Shown in pieces: positions 32,555-42,129 of a stretch of DNA of 54,250 nucleotides (position 1 is the first letter of the stretch; each line of letters begins with the position of its first letter). The notes under the pieces are model-generated. The model was given only the letters and a program-made list of their open reading frames with translations. It did not search any database and was not told where the DNA came from. Origin of the DNA: Terriglobia bacterium (GTDB lineage Bacteria > Acidobacteriota > Terriglobia > Bryobacterales > Bryobacteraceae). The DNA is taken from the NCBI GenBank assembly GCA_020073615.1, contig JAIQEX010000030.1, positions 1 to 54,250 on the forward strand, written 5' to 3'. A program made the position numbers and the translations under genes.

Positions 32555-34684
32555 CTACTTCATCCCCAACTGGTCGAACAGAAACGCAAACACGTCGGCG
32601 TCCTGCGCGATGCGCTCGTCGAGCGCGGTGCCGATGCCGTGGCCACTGCTCGAGCTGGTACGCAGGAAGATCGGCCGTGGCGAATGCGTGGCCGCTTGCA
32701 GGCGCGCCGTCATCTTGCGCGAGTTCATGGGGTCCACGCGTCCGTCGTTGTCTCCCGTCAGGAAGAGCACGGCCGGGTAATCGGCGCCGTCTTTCACGTG
32801 GTGGTAGGGCGAGTAGGCGTAGAGCGCGCGGAACTGGTCGGCCTCTTTGACGGTGCCGAACTCGGTCACGTTGAAGGCGCCGTTGGGAAAATTCTCGACG
32901 CGCAGCATGTCGTAGATGCCCACGTGGCTCACCACCGCGCGGAACAGTTCGGGGCGCTGGGTCAGCGCGGCGCCCATCAGCAGGCCGCCGTTGCTGCCGC
33001 CTTCGATGGCCAGCTTTTCCGGGTTCGTGTACTTCGCCTTGATCAGGTATTCCGCGCAGGCGATGAAGTCGTCGAACACGTTCTGCTTCCTGGTCAGCCG
33101 GCCCTGCTCGTGCCACGCCTCGCCGAACTCCGCTCCGCCGCGCAGGTTGGCGATCACCCACACGCCGCCGTGGTCGAGCCACCAGCGCCGGCGGGCGGAG
33201 AAGCTCGGCGCTTCGCTGATACTGTAACCGCCATAGCCGTAGAGCAGCGTGGGGTTGTTGCCGTCGAGCCTGGTCCCCTTGCGCCGCAGAATGTTCATGG
33301 GCACGCGCGTGCCGTCTTTGGAGACGGCAAACGGGCGGCTCACTTCCACGTCGCCGAAGGCGGCCGGCGAAGTCTCGGCCAACGCGGTCTTCTTTGCCTG
33401 GCCGCTCGCCGGGTCGTAGCGGTACCACGCCGAGGGCTCGACGAAGCTTTCGTTCTCGAACAAAAGCTGGTCGCCGGGCGCGCGCGCAAGCTGGCCGACC
33501 GAAGATACCGGCAGGATATCGACGGTCTTCTCCTCTTTGCCGATCTCCTTGGCGAGCAGCTTCGAGGGCCCGCCCGCCATGTAGCGCACGTACAGGTGCG
33601 AGCCCGCCGCGAGAAATCCGTCGATCGAAGAACGCCCAGGCGTGACCACGGTTTTTGCCTTGTCGAGAGCAAACGCCGGCGCGGCGGCCTCCAGCAGCTT
33701 TCCCATCGGCGCGTCCTTGCGCGAGAGCAGGTACAGCGAACCGCCCGCGCCGAACGCCGCCTGCGAGGTCTTGTCGGAGAGCAGCGCGATCTGGCTCCAA
33801 CGGCCTTCCGGCCCGAGCATGTAGTGCAGAAACTCGCCGCCATCGCCATTGGCCACGCGGGCCAACACGAACTTGCCGTCGTCGGAGGATTGCAGTTCGA
33901 CTTCGGCGATGCGCGGGAATTCCTTGCCGAGCGCGTACTGGTCCTGGGCCGTGGCCGTGCCGAGGCGGTGGAACCAGACCTGCTGAAAGAAGTTCAGGTC
34001 GGCCGCCGGCCGCTCCCCCGCGCGCGGATAGCGGGTGTACCAGAAACCGCTGGCATCGCCGTTCCAGGCCACGCTGCCGCCGGCGGTGGCGCCGTTGACG
34101 CGCGGAATCGCGTCGGAAAGCGGCTTGCCAGTGGCCACTTCAAACACCGACACCGATCCTTCCTCGCTGCCGCCCTTGGAGAGCGAGACCGCCACCAGTT
34201 TGCCGTCGAGCGAGGGCACGTAGAAATCGATGGTGGTGGCGCCGCTGGCATCGAACGCATTCGGGTCGACCACCACGCGCGCCGAGCCGGGGTCGTCGGC
34301 CAAAGTAAGCGTCACCAGAAACGGCTGCAGCTTGGGCGGCTGCGTCTCGATGGCGAACAGCGCGCCGCCGCGAAACGTCAGCGCCGAAAAGCGCGCCGAT
34401 TGGCCGGTGTACAGGTGCGTGAGTTGTTCGGCAATGGCGGCCCGCGCGGGCAACCCGTCCAGGTAGGAGCGCGTGCGGGCGTTCTGCCGGCTGCTCCACT
34501 CGCGCACTTCCGGGTCGGCGGCCTGCTCCAGCCAGCGGTAATCGTCCACCACCTTGACGCCCCGGTAATCGTCGGTCACCGGCCGCTTGGGAGTTTGGGG
34601 AACGGGCGGCAACTCATCCGCGGCGGCCCACAGGAGGGCGCAGCAGAGCGTCGACAACACGCGAGCACGATTCGGGATGGTCAT
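32555..34684 (-). CDS. secreted S9A prolyl oligopeptidase-family peptidase
   Basis: A 709-residue protein with signal peptide (MTIPNRARVLSTLCCALLWAAA). The N-terminal propeller begins KRPVTDDYRGVKVVDDYRWLEQAADPEVREW, the standard POP start. The catalytic domain has the serine elbow GGSNGGLLMGAALTQRPELF, Asp in FLTGDNDGRVDP and His in SSSSGHGIGTALDERIAQ. It is full length for prolyl endopeptidases (about 700). It cleaves after proline in short peptides; export suggests peptide scavenging with the M13 and M1 enzymes elsewhere in the window. It converges with the HEPN remnant, 4 bases apart, and lies 13 bases after the glycosyltransferase fusion gene. Confidence 0.9.
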   Translation of the reverse strand: MTIPNRARVLSTLCCALLWAAADELPPVPQTPKRPVTDDYRGVKVVDDYRWLEQAADPEVREWSSRQNARTRSYLDGLPARAAIAEQLTHLYTGQSARFSALTFRGGALFAIETQPPKLQPFLVTLTLADDPGSARVVVDPNAFDASGATTIDFYVPSLDGKLVAVSLSKGGSEEGSVSVFEVATGKPLSDAIPRVNGATAGGSVAWNGDASGFWYTRYPRAGERPAADLNFFQQVWFHRLGTATAQDQYALGKEFPRIAEVELQSSDDGKFVLARVANGDGGEFLHYMLGPEGRWSQIALLSDKTSQAAFGAGGSLYLLSRKDAPMGKLLEAAAPAFALDKAKTVVTPGRSSIDGFLAAGSHLYVRYMAGGPSKLLAKEIGKEEKTVDILPVSSVGQLARAPGDQLLFENESFVEPSAWYRYDPASGQAKKTALAETSPAAFGDVEVSRPFAVSKDGTRVPMNILRRKGTRLDGNNPTLLYGYGGYSISEAPSFSARRRWWLDHGGVWVIANLRGGAEFGEAWHEQGRLTRKQNVFDDFIACAEYLIKAKYTNPEKLAIEGGSNGGLLMGAALTQRPELFRAVVSHVGIYDMLRVENFPNGAFNVTEFGTVKEADQFRALYAYSPYHHVKDGADYPAVLFLTGDNDGRVDPMNSRKMTARLQAATHSPRPIFLRTSSSSGHGIGTALDERIAQDADVFAFLFDQLGMK

Positions 34685-34697
34685 CTTCTAATCCAAG

Positions 34698-36434
34698 TCA
34701 GACGGCGAGTTCGGTAGCCTCCGCAAGCACAGAGCCAGTAGACTCCCGCGCCGGCCGCTTTCGGGCGACGATCAGCTCCTGGGTCAGAATCAGCGGCCAC
34801 AGCGTCCTCTCACATATCACGTCGCCGCGCTCTTCCACCGCGCGAATCACTTCCCGCGGATCGAGCGGCCGCTCATCGTGAAACTTCCACATGCCAATCG
34901 CTTCGATCGCGCCTCTCGCCATACGGTACAGCAGGGTCGGCGTGGGGAAGGTAATGATGGCGATGCCGCCCGGCCGCAAGGCGTCGAAATGGGCCAGCAC
35001 GGCCTTGCGGGTATCGTCCGGATCGAAGTGCTCCACCAGGCCGACGCTGAACACGATATCGGCTTCGGCCGCCAACGACAGGTCCAGGACGCTCTGCTCG
35101 TGCAGGCGAATCACATCGTTCGCCCCCATCCGCCGGGCCAGCAGCGACAGGCCGTATCGATTGGTATCGACGACCTCGTAGGAGCGGCAGCCCACCGCCG
35201 CGAGGATGGCGTCCACGAAGCAACTGTTGGCGCCGCCGATCTCGACGATGGAAAGGCGCGCGTCCCGCGCCGCCGGCGCCGCGTGGCGGTTCATGGCATC
35301 CACCAGCACCGCGGTGGTGTAGCGCCGCGTGAGCCGCGCCGTGGCCGGAACGCTGGTGTAGTAGCGGTCCCAATCGGTGGCGGCGGGCGATGCCTCCCGG
35401 CGGGTAAACACGAAGTCTCTCTGGATGGCAAAATTGGCGATGAACAGCAGCCCCTCGGCGCACAGCTTCGCGGTGATGGCGCGGATGCCCAGACGGTAGT
35501 GGATCAACTGGATCAGGGCATAGGAGAGCAGGCCGTTGGCCACCACCAGCAGGACATACTTCGGGAGCACCATCTGGTGCCGCTGCCGCGAATGAAACAC
35601 CACGCGGCGCGCGCCCAGGTAGTTGAAGACCATGGCCACCAGCCGTCCGGCCACCTGCGACTCGCCGATGCTGCCGGTGGCGGCGAACGCCAACGCCCAT
35701 ACCACGTTATCGAGGGCGGCCGTGAGCAAAGAGAGAACGCTGAACCGGAACAGCAGGAAATAGATGCGCATGGAATCGAAGATGGGGTGAAAGTGGGAGC
35801 TCTTGTTGCCGTCCAGATAGATGGTGCGAATCGGCTCCTGCACCACCGGACAACCCTGATACTTGCAGGCGATCAACATGTCCAGCTCGAACTCGTAGCC
35901 CGCCGTGGCCACGCGCAGCAGGTGCGGGATGAGCGCCGCCGGCACGCCGCGCAGGCCCGTCTGGGTATCGGCCAGGTTCTGCCCCACCATGAGACGCATG
36001 AGCGTGCGCGTGACGTTGTTGCCCACGCGGCTCTTCCACGGCACGCGGCTGCCGAAGGTGCGCACCCCGAGGATGAGCGCTCCGGGATGGGCACGCAACC
36101 GGTCCGCCACGCGCACGATATCTTCCGCGTGATGCTGGCCGTCGGCATCGGCCGTGACCACGCCCGCACAGCCGGGGAAATGAACCAGCGCGTGGTTCAT
36201 GCCCGTCTTGAGCGCGGCGCCCTTGCCCAGGTTGACCGCGTGCCGCACCACCGAGACGCCGTCCAGAGCGGCGATTCTTTGAAAATACTCCGCGCAGCCG
36301 GCTGCGCTGCCGTCGTCGACCACCACGATCGCCCGCACTCCCAGCCCAACGAGACCTTGGACCAGCGACACCAGGGGCTCACCCGGCTGGTAGGCGGGGA
36401 TGACCACGGGGACTTCCGGAGCGGGATGGTTCAT
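34698..36434 (-). CDS. three-domain fusion: GT2 glycosyltransferase, GtrA-like membrane domain, SAM methyltransferase
   Basis: A 578-residue protein. Residues about 1-230 are a dolichol-phosphate-mannose-synthase-type GT2 (VPVVIPAYQPGEPL, VVDDGSAAG, DADGQH, TGLRGVPAALI). Residues about 235-355 are a GtrA-like four-helix membrane domain (FSVLSLLTAALDNVVWALAF, NYLGARRVVFHS, KYVLLVVANGLLSYALIQLI, NFAIQRDFVFTRRE). Residues about 375-560 are a class I methyltransferase (VEIGGANSCFVDAILAAVG as the SAM loop, then SVGLVEHF). The first two normally act as separate GtrB and GtrA proteins that load and flip a polyprenyl-linked sugar. The added methyltransferase suggests decoration of a lipid-linked sugar. 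The frame is open upstream, but MNHPAPEVP at 36434 is the GT2 start. Confidence 0.82.
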   Translation of the reverse strand: MNHPAPEVPVVIPAYQPGEPLVSLVQGLVGLGVRAIVVVDDGSAAGCAEYFQRIAALDGVSVVRHAVNLGKGAALKTGMNHALVHFPGCAGVVTADADGQHHAEDIVRVADRLRAHPGALILGVRTFGSRVPWKSRVGNNVTRTLMRLMVGQNLADTQTGLRGVPAALIPHLLRVATAGYEFELDMLIACKYQGCPVVQEPIRTIYLDGNKSSHFHPIFDSMRIYFLLFRFSVLSLLTAALDNVVWALAFAATGSIGESQVAGRLVAMVFNYLGARRVVFHSRQRHQMVLPKYVLLVVANGLLSYALIQLIHYRLGIRAITAKLCAEGLLFIANFAIQRDFVFTRREASPAATDWDRYYTSVPATARLTRRYTTAVLVDAMNRHAAPAARDARLSIVEIGGANSCFVDAILAAVGCRSYEVVDTNRYGLSLLARRMGANDVIRLHEQSVLDLSLAAEADIVFSVGLVEHFDPDDTRKAVLAHFDALRPGGIAIITFPTPTLLYRMARGAIEAIGMWKFHDERPLDPREVIRAVEERGDVICERTLWPLILTQELIVARKRPARESTGSVLAEATELAV

Positions 36435-36499
36435 CGGTCGACGTCCGGCAGGAATACAGCCTCTATAATCTTCTATCACATCTGGGCGCGGGGGCTGGC

Positions 36500-39153
36500 T
36501 CAACGGAACAATTTCTCGAGCCGCTCCAGCGCTTCCTCGATCCGCTGCGGCCTGTGCAGCACCCCCGCGAACAGGTCGCCTTTCTCGCGGAAGCGCTCGC
36601 GCGCATTGCCGATATGGAACTGCTCCGGATACAATCCGTGCCGCACCTCCTCCCAAGCCAACGGTGTCGCCACCGGCGCTCCCTTGTAGGCGCGCAGCAC
36701 ATATGGCGCGGCGATCGTCTTCGATTTCCCGTTTTGCAGGTAATCGAAATACACGCGATTCTTCTGCCGCTTGGAGACCGCGCGCGGCGTTGTGAACAGA
36801 TCCGGCTTCTGGGCGATCACCAGGCGGGCGATCAGCTCGGTGAAGGTGCGCGTCTCCTCGTAGGTGTAATCCGGCTCCACGGGGATGTACACGTGCATTC
36901 CGTCGCCGCCGGTGGTTTTCGGGTAACCCGCGAGGCCGATGCGGTCCAGCACGCCCTTCACCAGCAGGGCCGCGTCCACAATGCGCTCGAAGGGGCACTC
37001 CTGCGGGTCCAGATCGATCAGCGCGAAATCCGGGTTGTCGAGTGTGGGCGAGCGGCTCATCCACGGGTTGTGATCGATGCAGCCCAGGTTCACCAGGTAC
37101 AGCAGGGCGGCCCGGTCCTGGGCAAACACGTAGCGGATGGGCTCCTCGGTGTGGTTGGAGGCGATCGACTCGGTGCGCAGCCAGGGGGCGAAGGTGAGCG
37201 GGGTGTCCTTCTGAAAGAAAAACGTTTCCTTGATCCCGTTGGGATACCGCTTCAAGGAAAGCGGCCGGTCCTGGAGGTGCGGCAGAATCAGGTCGGCCAC
37301 GCCGGCGTAGTAGTTCAGCACATCGCGCTTGGTGTAGCCTTCGTCGGGATAAAACACCTTCTTCAGGTTGGTGAACTTCAGGGTGCGGCCGTCGATGGCG
37401 AGCGTGGCCTCTTTGACATCGGGCAACAGTTCGCGCGCCGGGTCGCCGGCGGGAGCGGCATCTTCGCTCGCGGCCTCCTCGCGCACCACCTGGCGGGGAC
37501 CGACGTCGTTGCGCAGGCCGAGAAAGACCGGGGCGCGCAACCGCTTGTCCGTCGTCCAGTTGGCGAATTTCACCTGGCAGACCAGCTCGGGTCTCACCCA
37601 CGTCATGCCGCGATCGGGCTGCGGGCGCTCAGCAAACGGGGACACCTCCGTAATCAACGGCTGCAAGCGTGCATACACGCCGGCCAGAGCCTTCTGGTCG
37701 AAGCCGGTGCCCACGTTGCCCACCCAGTTCAGTTTGCCTGCGTCATACGCGCCCAGCACCAGCGCGCCGAAGTGGTCGCGGCTGCCCTGCGGCGCGGTGA
37801 AGCCGCCGATGACAAACTCCTGCTCGCCCACGATCTTGATCTTCAGCCACTCGCGGCTGCGCCGCGATTCGTAACCGCTGGCGGCATGCTTGGCCACGAT
37901 GCCCTCGAGCCCGTTCTCCCGCGCCGCCTCCAGCAGGTGCTCGCCCGCGCCCGGGAAAGCCGCCGAGATGCGCAGCACCGGCCCCGGCGCCACCACCGCC
38001 TCGAGCAGTTTTCGCCGCTCGGCGAGGCTTACATCGCGCAGGTCGTAGCCATCCAGGTAGAGCAGGTCGAAGGCGAAATACACCACCGGCGTGGACCGCG
38101 CCAGGTGGGCGATGGCGTTGGGGTCGGTGTTGGCGATGCGCGGCTGGATGAGGTGAAAGCGCGACACGCCCTTTTCGTCGAGCACCGCGATTTCGCCATC
38201 GAGCACCACCTGCGTGGCGGCCAGGTGGTGCGCGATCACCGCCAGCTCGGGATACTGGCGCTCGCAGCGCAGGCCGCTGCGCGCCTGCAGCCGCACCTCT
38301 TCCCGGTCCACGAAGGCGATGGCGCGCACGCCGTCCCACTTGATTTCGAACAGCCAGTCGTCGCCCTGCGGCGGACGCTCGGCGAGCGTAGCCTTCATGG
38401 GCTCGATGGCGGCCGGCATCTCCGCCTGGCGCGCGCCCTTCAAGCCGCCGAGTGAGATTTCAGTTTTTTTTTTGCGGGCGCCGCGGTAGCTGCCGCGGCC
38501 GGGCCCGTCTTGACGCTGCGCTTTGCCGGACGGCTGCTCGCCCACACCCGGTCCGCCGCCCCCGCCGTTTTGCGCTTGGTCTTCCGCGCCGGCAGGTTTT
38601 GCGCGATCTCCTCCTGGGTGCGGCCCGAGAGCACGCTGTAGGCGTAGCTCTCCACGTCCCAGCCCGGAGCCGCGAACTCATCGCGCTTCTTGATGATGAG
38701 CCATTCGTTGCCCTTGCCGCGGCCCTTCATCCGCACCAGCGCGAAATCGCCGTTCAGTTTCTCCGCGTGCAGCCGGAACTTCAGATCGCCGCGCGCCATC
38801 TGCTCCGCACCCGTGGCCTCGCCCAGCAGATCGAAAGTGCCGCGGTCCCACAGCATCACGCTGCCCGCGCCGTAATTGCCCGCCGGGATGGTGCCCTCGA
38901 AAGCGCCGTACTCCACGGGGTGGTCTTCCACGTGCGCCGCGAGGTGCCTCACTTCGGGATCGAGCGTCGGGCCCTTGGGGATGGCCCAGGATTTCAACAC
39001 GCCGTCGATCTCCAGGCGGAAATCGTAGTGCAGCCGCGTAGCGTCGTGACGCTGCACACAGAAGTAATTGGCAGGAGGCGTGCTATTGTCACCGGGGGGA
39101 GGTTCCGGAGTGTTGCCGAAACGGCGTTTGCGAGCGTACTCTTCGAGCGGCAT
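36500..39153 (-). CDS. ligD: ATP-dependent DNA ligase D (PE-Lig-Pol), split by a frameshift at an A10 run
   Basis: The phosphoesterase part (39153 to stop at 38440, about 237 residues) starts MPLEEYARKRRFGNTPEPPPG with GGAAGGGGG before the ATG. It contains HDATRLHYDFRLEIDGVLKSWAIPKGP. The ligase domain (nucleophile Lys in EIKWDGVRAIAF) and the polymerase domain (IDLDPQECPFERIVD, KTTGGDGMHVYIPV) continue to 36500 in another frame. The change of frame is at ten consecutive A (plus strand T at 38464-38473) in the Lys-rich linker. Reading one extra A joins AKKK to TEISLGG and gives the normal PE-Lig-Pol protein of about 885 residues. LigD repairs double-strand breaks with Ku, which is divergently encoded 79 bases away. 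Slippage, phase variation or sequence error are all possible. Confidence 0.88.
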
Positions 39154-39232
39154 AAACCCCCTTCCACCCTGCATTTACATCATATAGGGGAGTGTAGTAT
39201 CTTGGAAACCACGTTGGGAAGGAGCGGCACAC

Positions 39233-40108
39233 ATGGCATCTAGCGTCTGGAAAGGCCACCTCACATTTGGATTGGTCTCGTTCCCCGTCCGGCTCTTCAG
39301 CGCCGCGCGCAGCGAAACCGTCAGCTTCAACCTGCTGCACAAAGACGACCATTCACGCATCCGGCAGGTCACCTACTGCCAAGCCGAGGACAAGCCCATC
39401 CCGCGCAACGAGCTGGTCAAAGGCTACGAGTACGAGAAGGACCACTACGTGGAGATCGACGACGAGGACATCAAGAAAGTGGCGCCCAAGACCGCCAAGG
39501 TGATGGAGATCCTGGAATTCGTCAAGGGCGACGACGTGGACCCGGTGTACCTCGAGAGCTCCTACTACGTGGCCCCCGACGAGGGCGGCGAGAAGCCCTA
39601 CGCGCTGCTGTTCCAGGCGCTGCGCGAATCGAAGTATTATGCGCTGGCCAAGGTGGCCATGCATAACCGCGAGCACATCATCATCCTGCGCCCCGGCGCC
39701 AAGGGCATCCTGTCGCACACCATGTACTACCAGGACGAGATCCGGCAGGTGGACGAGTTCCGCACCGACACCAGCCTGGTGAAGGAGAAAGAGCTCGCCA
39801 TGGCCAAGATGCTGATCTCCTCGCTCGAAGCCGAATTCGAGCCGCAGAAATACCACGACAGCTACCGCGACAACCTGCAGAAGATGATCGAGGCGAAAAT
39901 CGAAGGCCGGACCGTGGTGGCCACTCCGGCGGCGCACACCGCCCCGGTGATCGACATCATGGAAGCGCTCAAGAAGAGCCTCGCCGAGAAGCGCAAGCCC
40001 GCCGCCGTGGCCACCGCCAGCGCCGCCGCCGGCGCGGGGGCCGCGGAGGAAGAGATGCCGCTCGAGGAAGCCCCCAAGAAGCGGGCGCGCAAAAGCAAGG
40101 TGGGCTGA
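39233..40108 (+). CDS. ku: non-homologous end-joining protein Ku
   Basis: A 291-residue protein starting MASSVWKGHLTFGLVSFPVRLFSAARSETVSFNLLHKDD, the invariant bacterial Ku N-terminus. It has the core beta-barrel (EKPYALLFQALRESKYYALAKVAMHNREHIIILRPG) and a Lys-rich C-terminal extension (APKKRARKSKVG) that in other Ku proteins helps DNA binding and LigD recruitment. It forms a homodimeric ring on broken DNA ends. AAGGAG about 9 bases upstream serves as Shine-Dalgarno sequence. It is divergent from ligD, so the 79-base interval (39154-39232) must carry both promoters. Confidence 0.95.
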   Translation: MASSVWKGHLTFGLVSFPVRLFSAARSETVSFNLLHKDDHSRIRQVTYCQAEDKPIPRNELVKGYEYEKDHYVEIDDEDIKKVAPKTAKVMEILEFVKGDDVDPVYLESSYYVAPDEGGEKPYALLFQALRESKYYALAKVAMHNREHIIILRPGAKGILSHTMYYQDEIRQVDEFRTDTSLVKEKELAMAKMLISSLEAEFEPQKYHDSYRDNLQKMIEAKIEGRTVVATPAAHTAPVIDIMEALKKSLAEKRKPAAVATASAAAGAGAAEEEMPLEEAPKKRARKSKVG

Positions 40109-40130
40109 GCTCGCCCGTCCCCTTAATTAC

Positions 40131-41300
40131 TTAGTTACTTGTCTCGTCGGAATAGAGTACCGTCTCGATCTCATCGATTCGTTCACTGGCGTCGTTGTAA
40201 CCAATGTCGATGAGGGCGCTCGTGTACTTCGACGAGAACAGCAGGTAACTCATCAGGTCCGCACAGGAGGCCGCATCGCGTCCCAGGCTGTTCACAAAGT
40301 ACTGGATCAGATAGGGCAGGTCTCCCCGGTGCTCCTCCGCCAGGTGTGACAAATCGACTGAGGGCGTGATGAGCAGCGATTGCAAGGGACGCATCTTCTC
40401 GCAACCTTCCATACCGGACTCGGTGATGTGGCCATCGCGCAGCAACTGATTCAAGCGCTCGAGATGCTCGATGTCGGTAGTGAGATGGTCCAGGAACATG
40501 ACATCGAAGAGGACTCCCATGACTTGCGCCAGCGAAGGAATCCTCTCATCCGCGCCTTCTTCCTGGTGTTCGAGATTGTCGCCGCGTACCCCGATAGCCA
40601 GAATCCTTTCCGCCCCCAGGCGTATGATCGGGCTCAGAGGTTGTTGCAGGCGCGCACAGCCGTCGCCGAAAAACGCCGTACCGCGCGCTGTTTGCAGCCT
40701 TACAGGCTGAAAGACGAAAGGGATCGCGGCCGAAGCGCAGATATGTTCCACAGTGACCTTTGTGGCCAGAGTAACTCGCCGGCTTCTGTTCCACATAGGG
40801 TGCCCTTTTTTTCCGTGGAGGAAGAGATAGCTCTTACCCGAGGCATAGTTAGTCGCGGATATCGCCAGGACGTAAAGATACCCCTTCTTGATGTTGGCGT
40901 CGATCCGGTCGAAGGGCAGGTTCTTACTGAGGTAGCCTCGCAAAGGGGTCGCGTCTAATAGAGAATGGGCATTACCTCCTCCCAGGATGCCGCCAAAGGA
41001 GAGATCCATGATCCAGGTAAGGGAATTACGAGCCTGTGAGAAGCCATCGCAACGAAAGACATCCGAAGGCCGCAGGCTCGACCAAAGCCGCGCCAGAGTC
41101 TTGGTCACGGAGGAAAAATCGTCGCTGCCCGCGGCCAGGGCGGAGCCATTGATTGCTCCGGCCGAGGCGCCCCCGATTATGGGAAAGGGGTTGCCGTTCT
41201 TTTGCACCCGCTTGATTTCGCCGATGCGTTTGAGAACACCGGCTTGATAGGCGCCGCGCGCCCCTCCGCCCGTCATCACCAAGCCCAGCATCTTGCCCAT
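40131..41300 (-). CDS. patatin-like phospholipase
   Basis: A 389-residue protein. It begins MGKMLGLVMTGGGARGAYQAGVLKRIGEI, with GGGARGAYQ as oxyanion loop. The nucleophile motif GGASAGAING (GxSxG) and a later FGDGCARLQQPLSP follow; there the usual DGG/DGA dyad aspartate motif reads DGC. It is predicted to hydrolyse acyl chains of phospholipids, cytoplasmic or at the inner membrane. The C-terminal half (IEHLERLNQLLRDGHIT, YLIQYFVNSLGRDAASCADLMSYLLF) matches bacterial long patatins. GATAAT (minus strand, 41309-41314) is 8 bases before the ATG with no Shine-Dalgarno sequence. It converges with ku. Confidence 0.87.
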   Translation of the reverse strand: MGKMLGLVMTGGGARGAYQAGVLKRIGEIKRVQKNGNPFPIIGGASAGAINGSALAAGSDDFSSVTKTLARLWSSLRPSDVFRCDGFSQARNSLTWIMDLSFGGILGGGNAHSLLDATPLRGYLSKNLPFDRIDANIKKGYLYVLAISATNYASGKSYLFLHGKKGHPMWNRSRRVTLATKVTVEHICASAAIPFVFQPVRLQTARGTAFFGDGCARLQQPLSPIIRLGAERILAIGVRGDNLEHQEEGADERIPSLAQVMGVLFDVMFLDHLTTDIEHLERLNQLLRDGHITESGMEGCEKMRPLQSLLITPSVDLSHLAEEHRGDLPYLIQYFVNSLGRDAASCADLMSYLLFSSKYTSALIDIGYNDASERIDEIETVLYSDETSN

Positions 41301-41328
41301 AATGTCTTATTATCCGCTACTCCGGGGC

Positions 41329-42129
41329 TCAATCGCGCGACAGGCTCCGCCGCCGGAACAGCCACACCCCCAGCAGGAAACAGACCAGCGCGTAATCTAC
41401 CCCATAGGCCAGCGCGATGGCGTGATCGGTCCACGGAGTTCCCCGCAAGGTGGCCTTGGTGATGGTCAGATAGCGAATTTCCGATAGCAGTGTGGTCGAG
41501 GGCAGCACGTGATATAGCCCCGTCTTCAGCCACGCCGGCAGGTATGTAGTGCCGGACGACGGCGCCACAATCTGCGCCGCTATCGAGATCACCAGCACGA
41601 TGCCCATGGCCACCATGGGGTGCATTACCGTGACCAGGAAGATGCCGATGGCGCTGTACAGGGCGTAGCGCACTAGCGGGTACACCAGCAGCACCCAGGG
41701 CGCCGACTGGATGTGCGCGCCGCCGATCCACGCCAGCAGGTAGCTCAGCCCGAACGTGCACAGCACGTAAACCGCCATCAGCAGTTGCACGCCCAGGTAT
41801 TTGCCCAGCAGAAATTCCCAGCGCCGCACGGGCCGCGCCATCACCGCCAGAATGGTGCCCGATTTCATTTCCCCCGCCACCGCGTCGGCCGCCGCCCACG
41901 CCGCCAGCAGGCTGCCGAAGCCGCTCACCAGCGCCATCATGGCCCCGATCAGCGGCAGCACCGCGGCCTGCATCTGCTCCGCGGTCTGCGTGGCGCGCAG
42001 GGACCGCGCCATCAGCAGCGGCGTCAGCAACAGCAGCAGAATGCACAGGCAGCCCGCGCAGAACAGGATGATGATCTTGTTGCGCACCAGGCCGGCAAAC
42101 GTATTCAACGCGATGGCGCGGATTTTCAT
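41329..42129 (-). CDS. ABC-2 type transporter permease
   Basis: A 266-residue membrane protein with six hydrophobic segments, for example NKIIILFCAGCLCILLLLLTPLL, VLPLIGAMMALVSGFGSLLAAW, LLMAVYVLCTFGLSYLLAW and MGIVLVISIAAQIVA. The motif WAAADAVAGEMKSGTILAVMARPVRRWEFLLGKYLG is the typical ABC-2 permease cytoplasmic loop. Its ATG overlaps the stop of the ATPase gene (ATGA), giving a two-gene exporter of unknown substrate. The frame is open far upstream through the ATPase gene, but that part is a shadow reading. Confidence 0.85.
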   Translation of the reverse strand: MKIRAIALNTFAGLVRNKIIILFCAGCLCILLLLLTPLLMARSLRATQTAEQMQAAVLPLIGAMMALVSGFGSLLAAWAAADAVAGEMKSGTILAVMARPVRRWEFLLGKYLGVQLLMAVYVLCTFGLSYLLAWIGGAHIQSAPWVLLVYPLVRYALYSAIGIFLVTVMHPMVAMGIVLVISIAAQIVAPSSGTTYLPAWLKTGLYHVLPSTTLLSEIRYLTITKATLRGTPWTDHAIALAYGVDYALVCFLLGVWLFRRRSLSRD

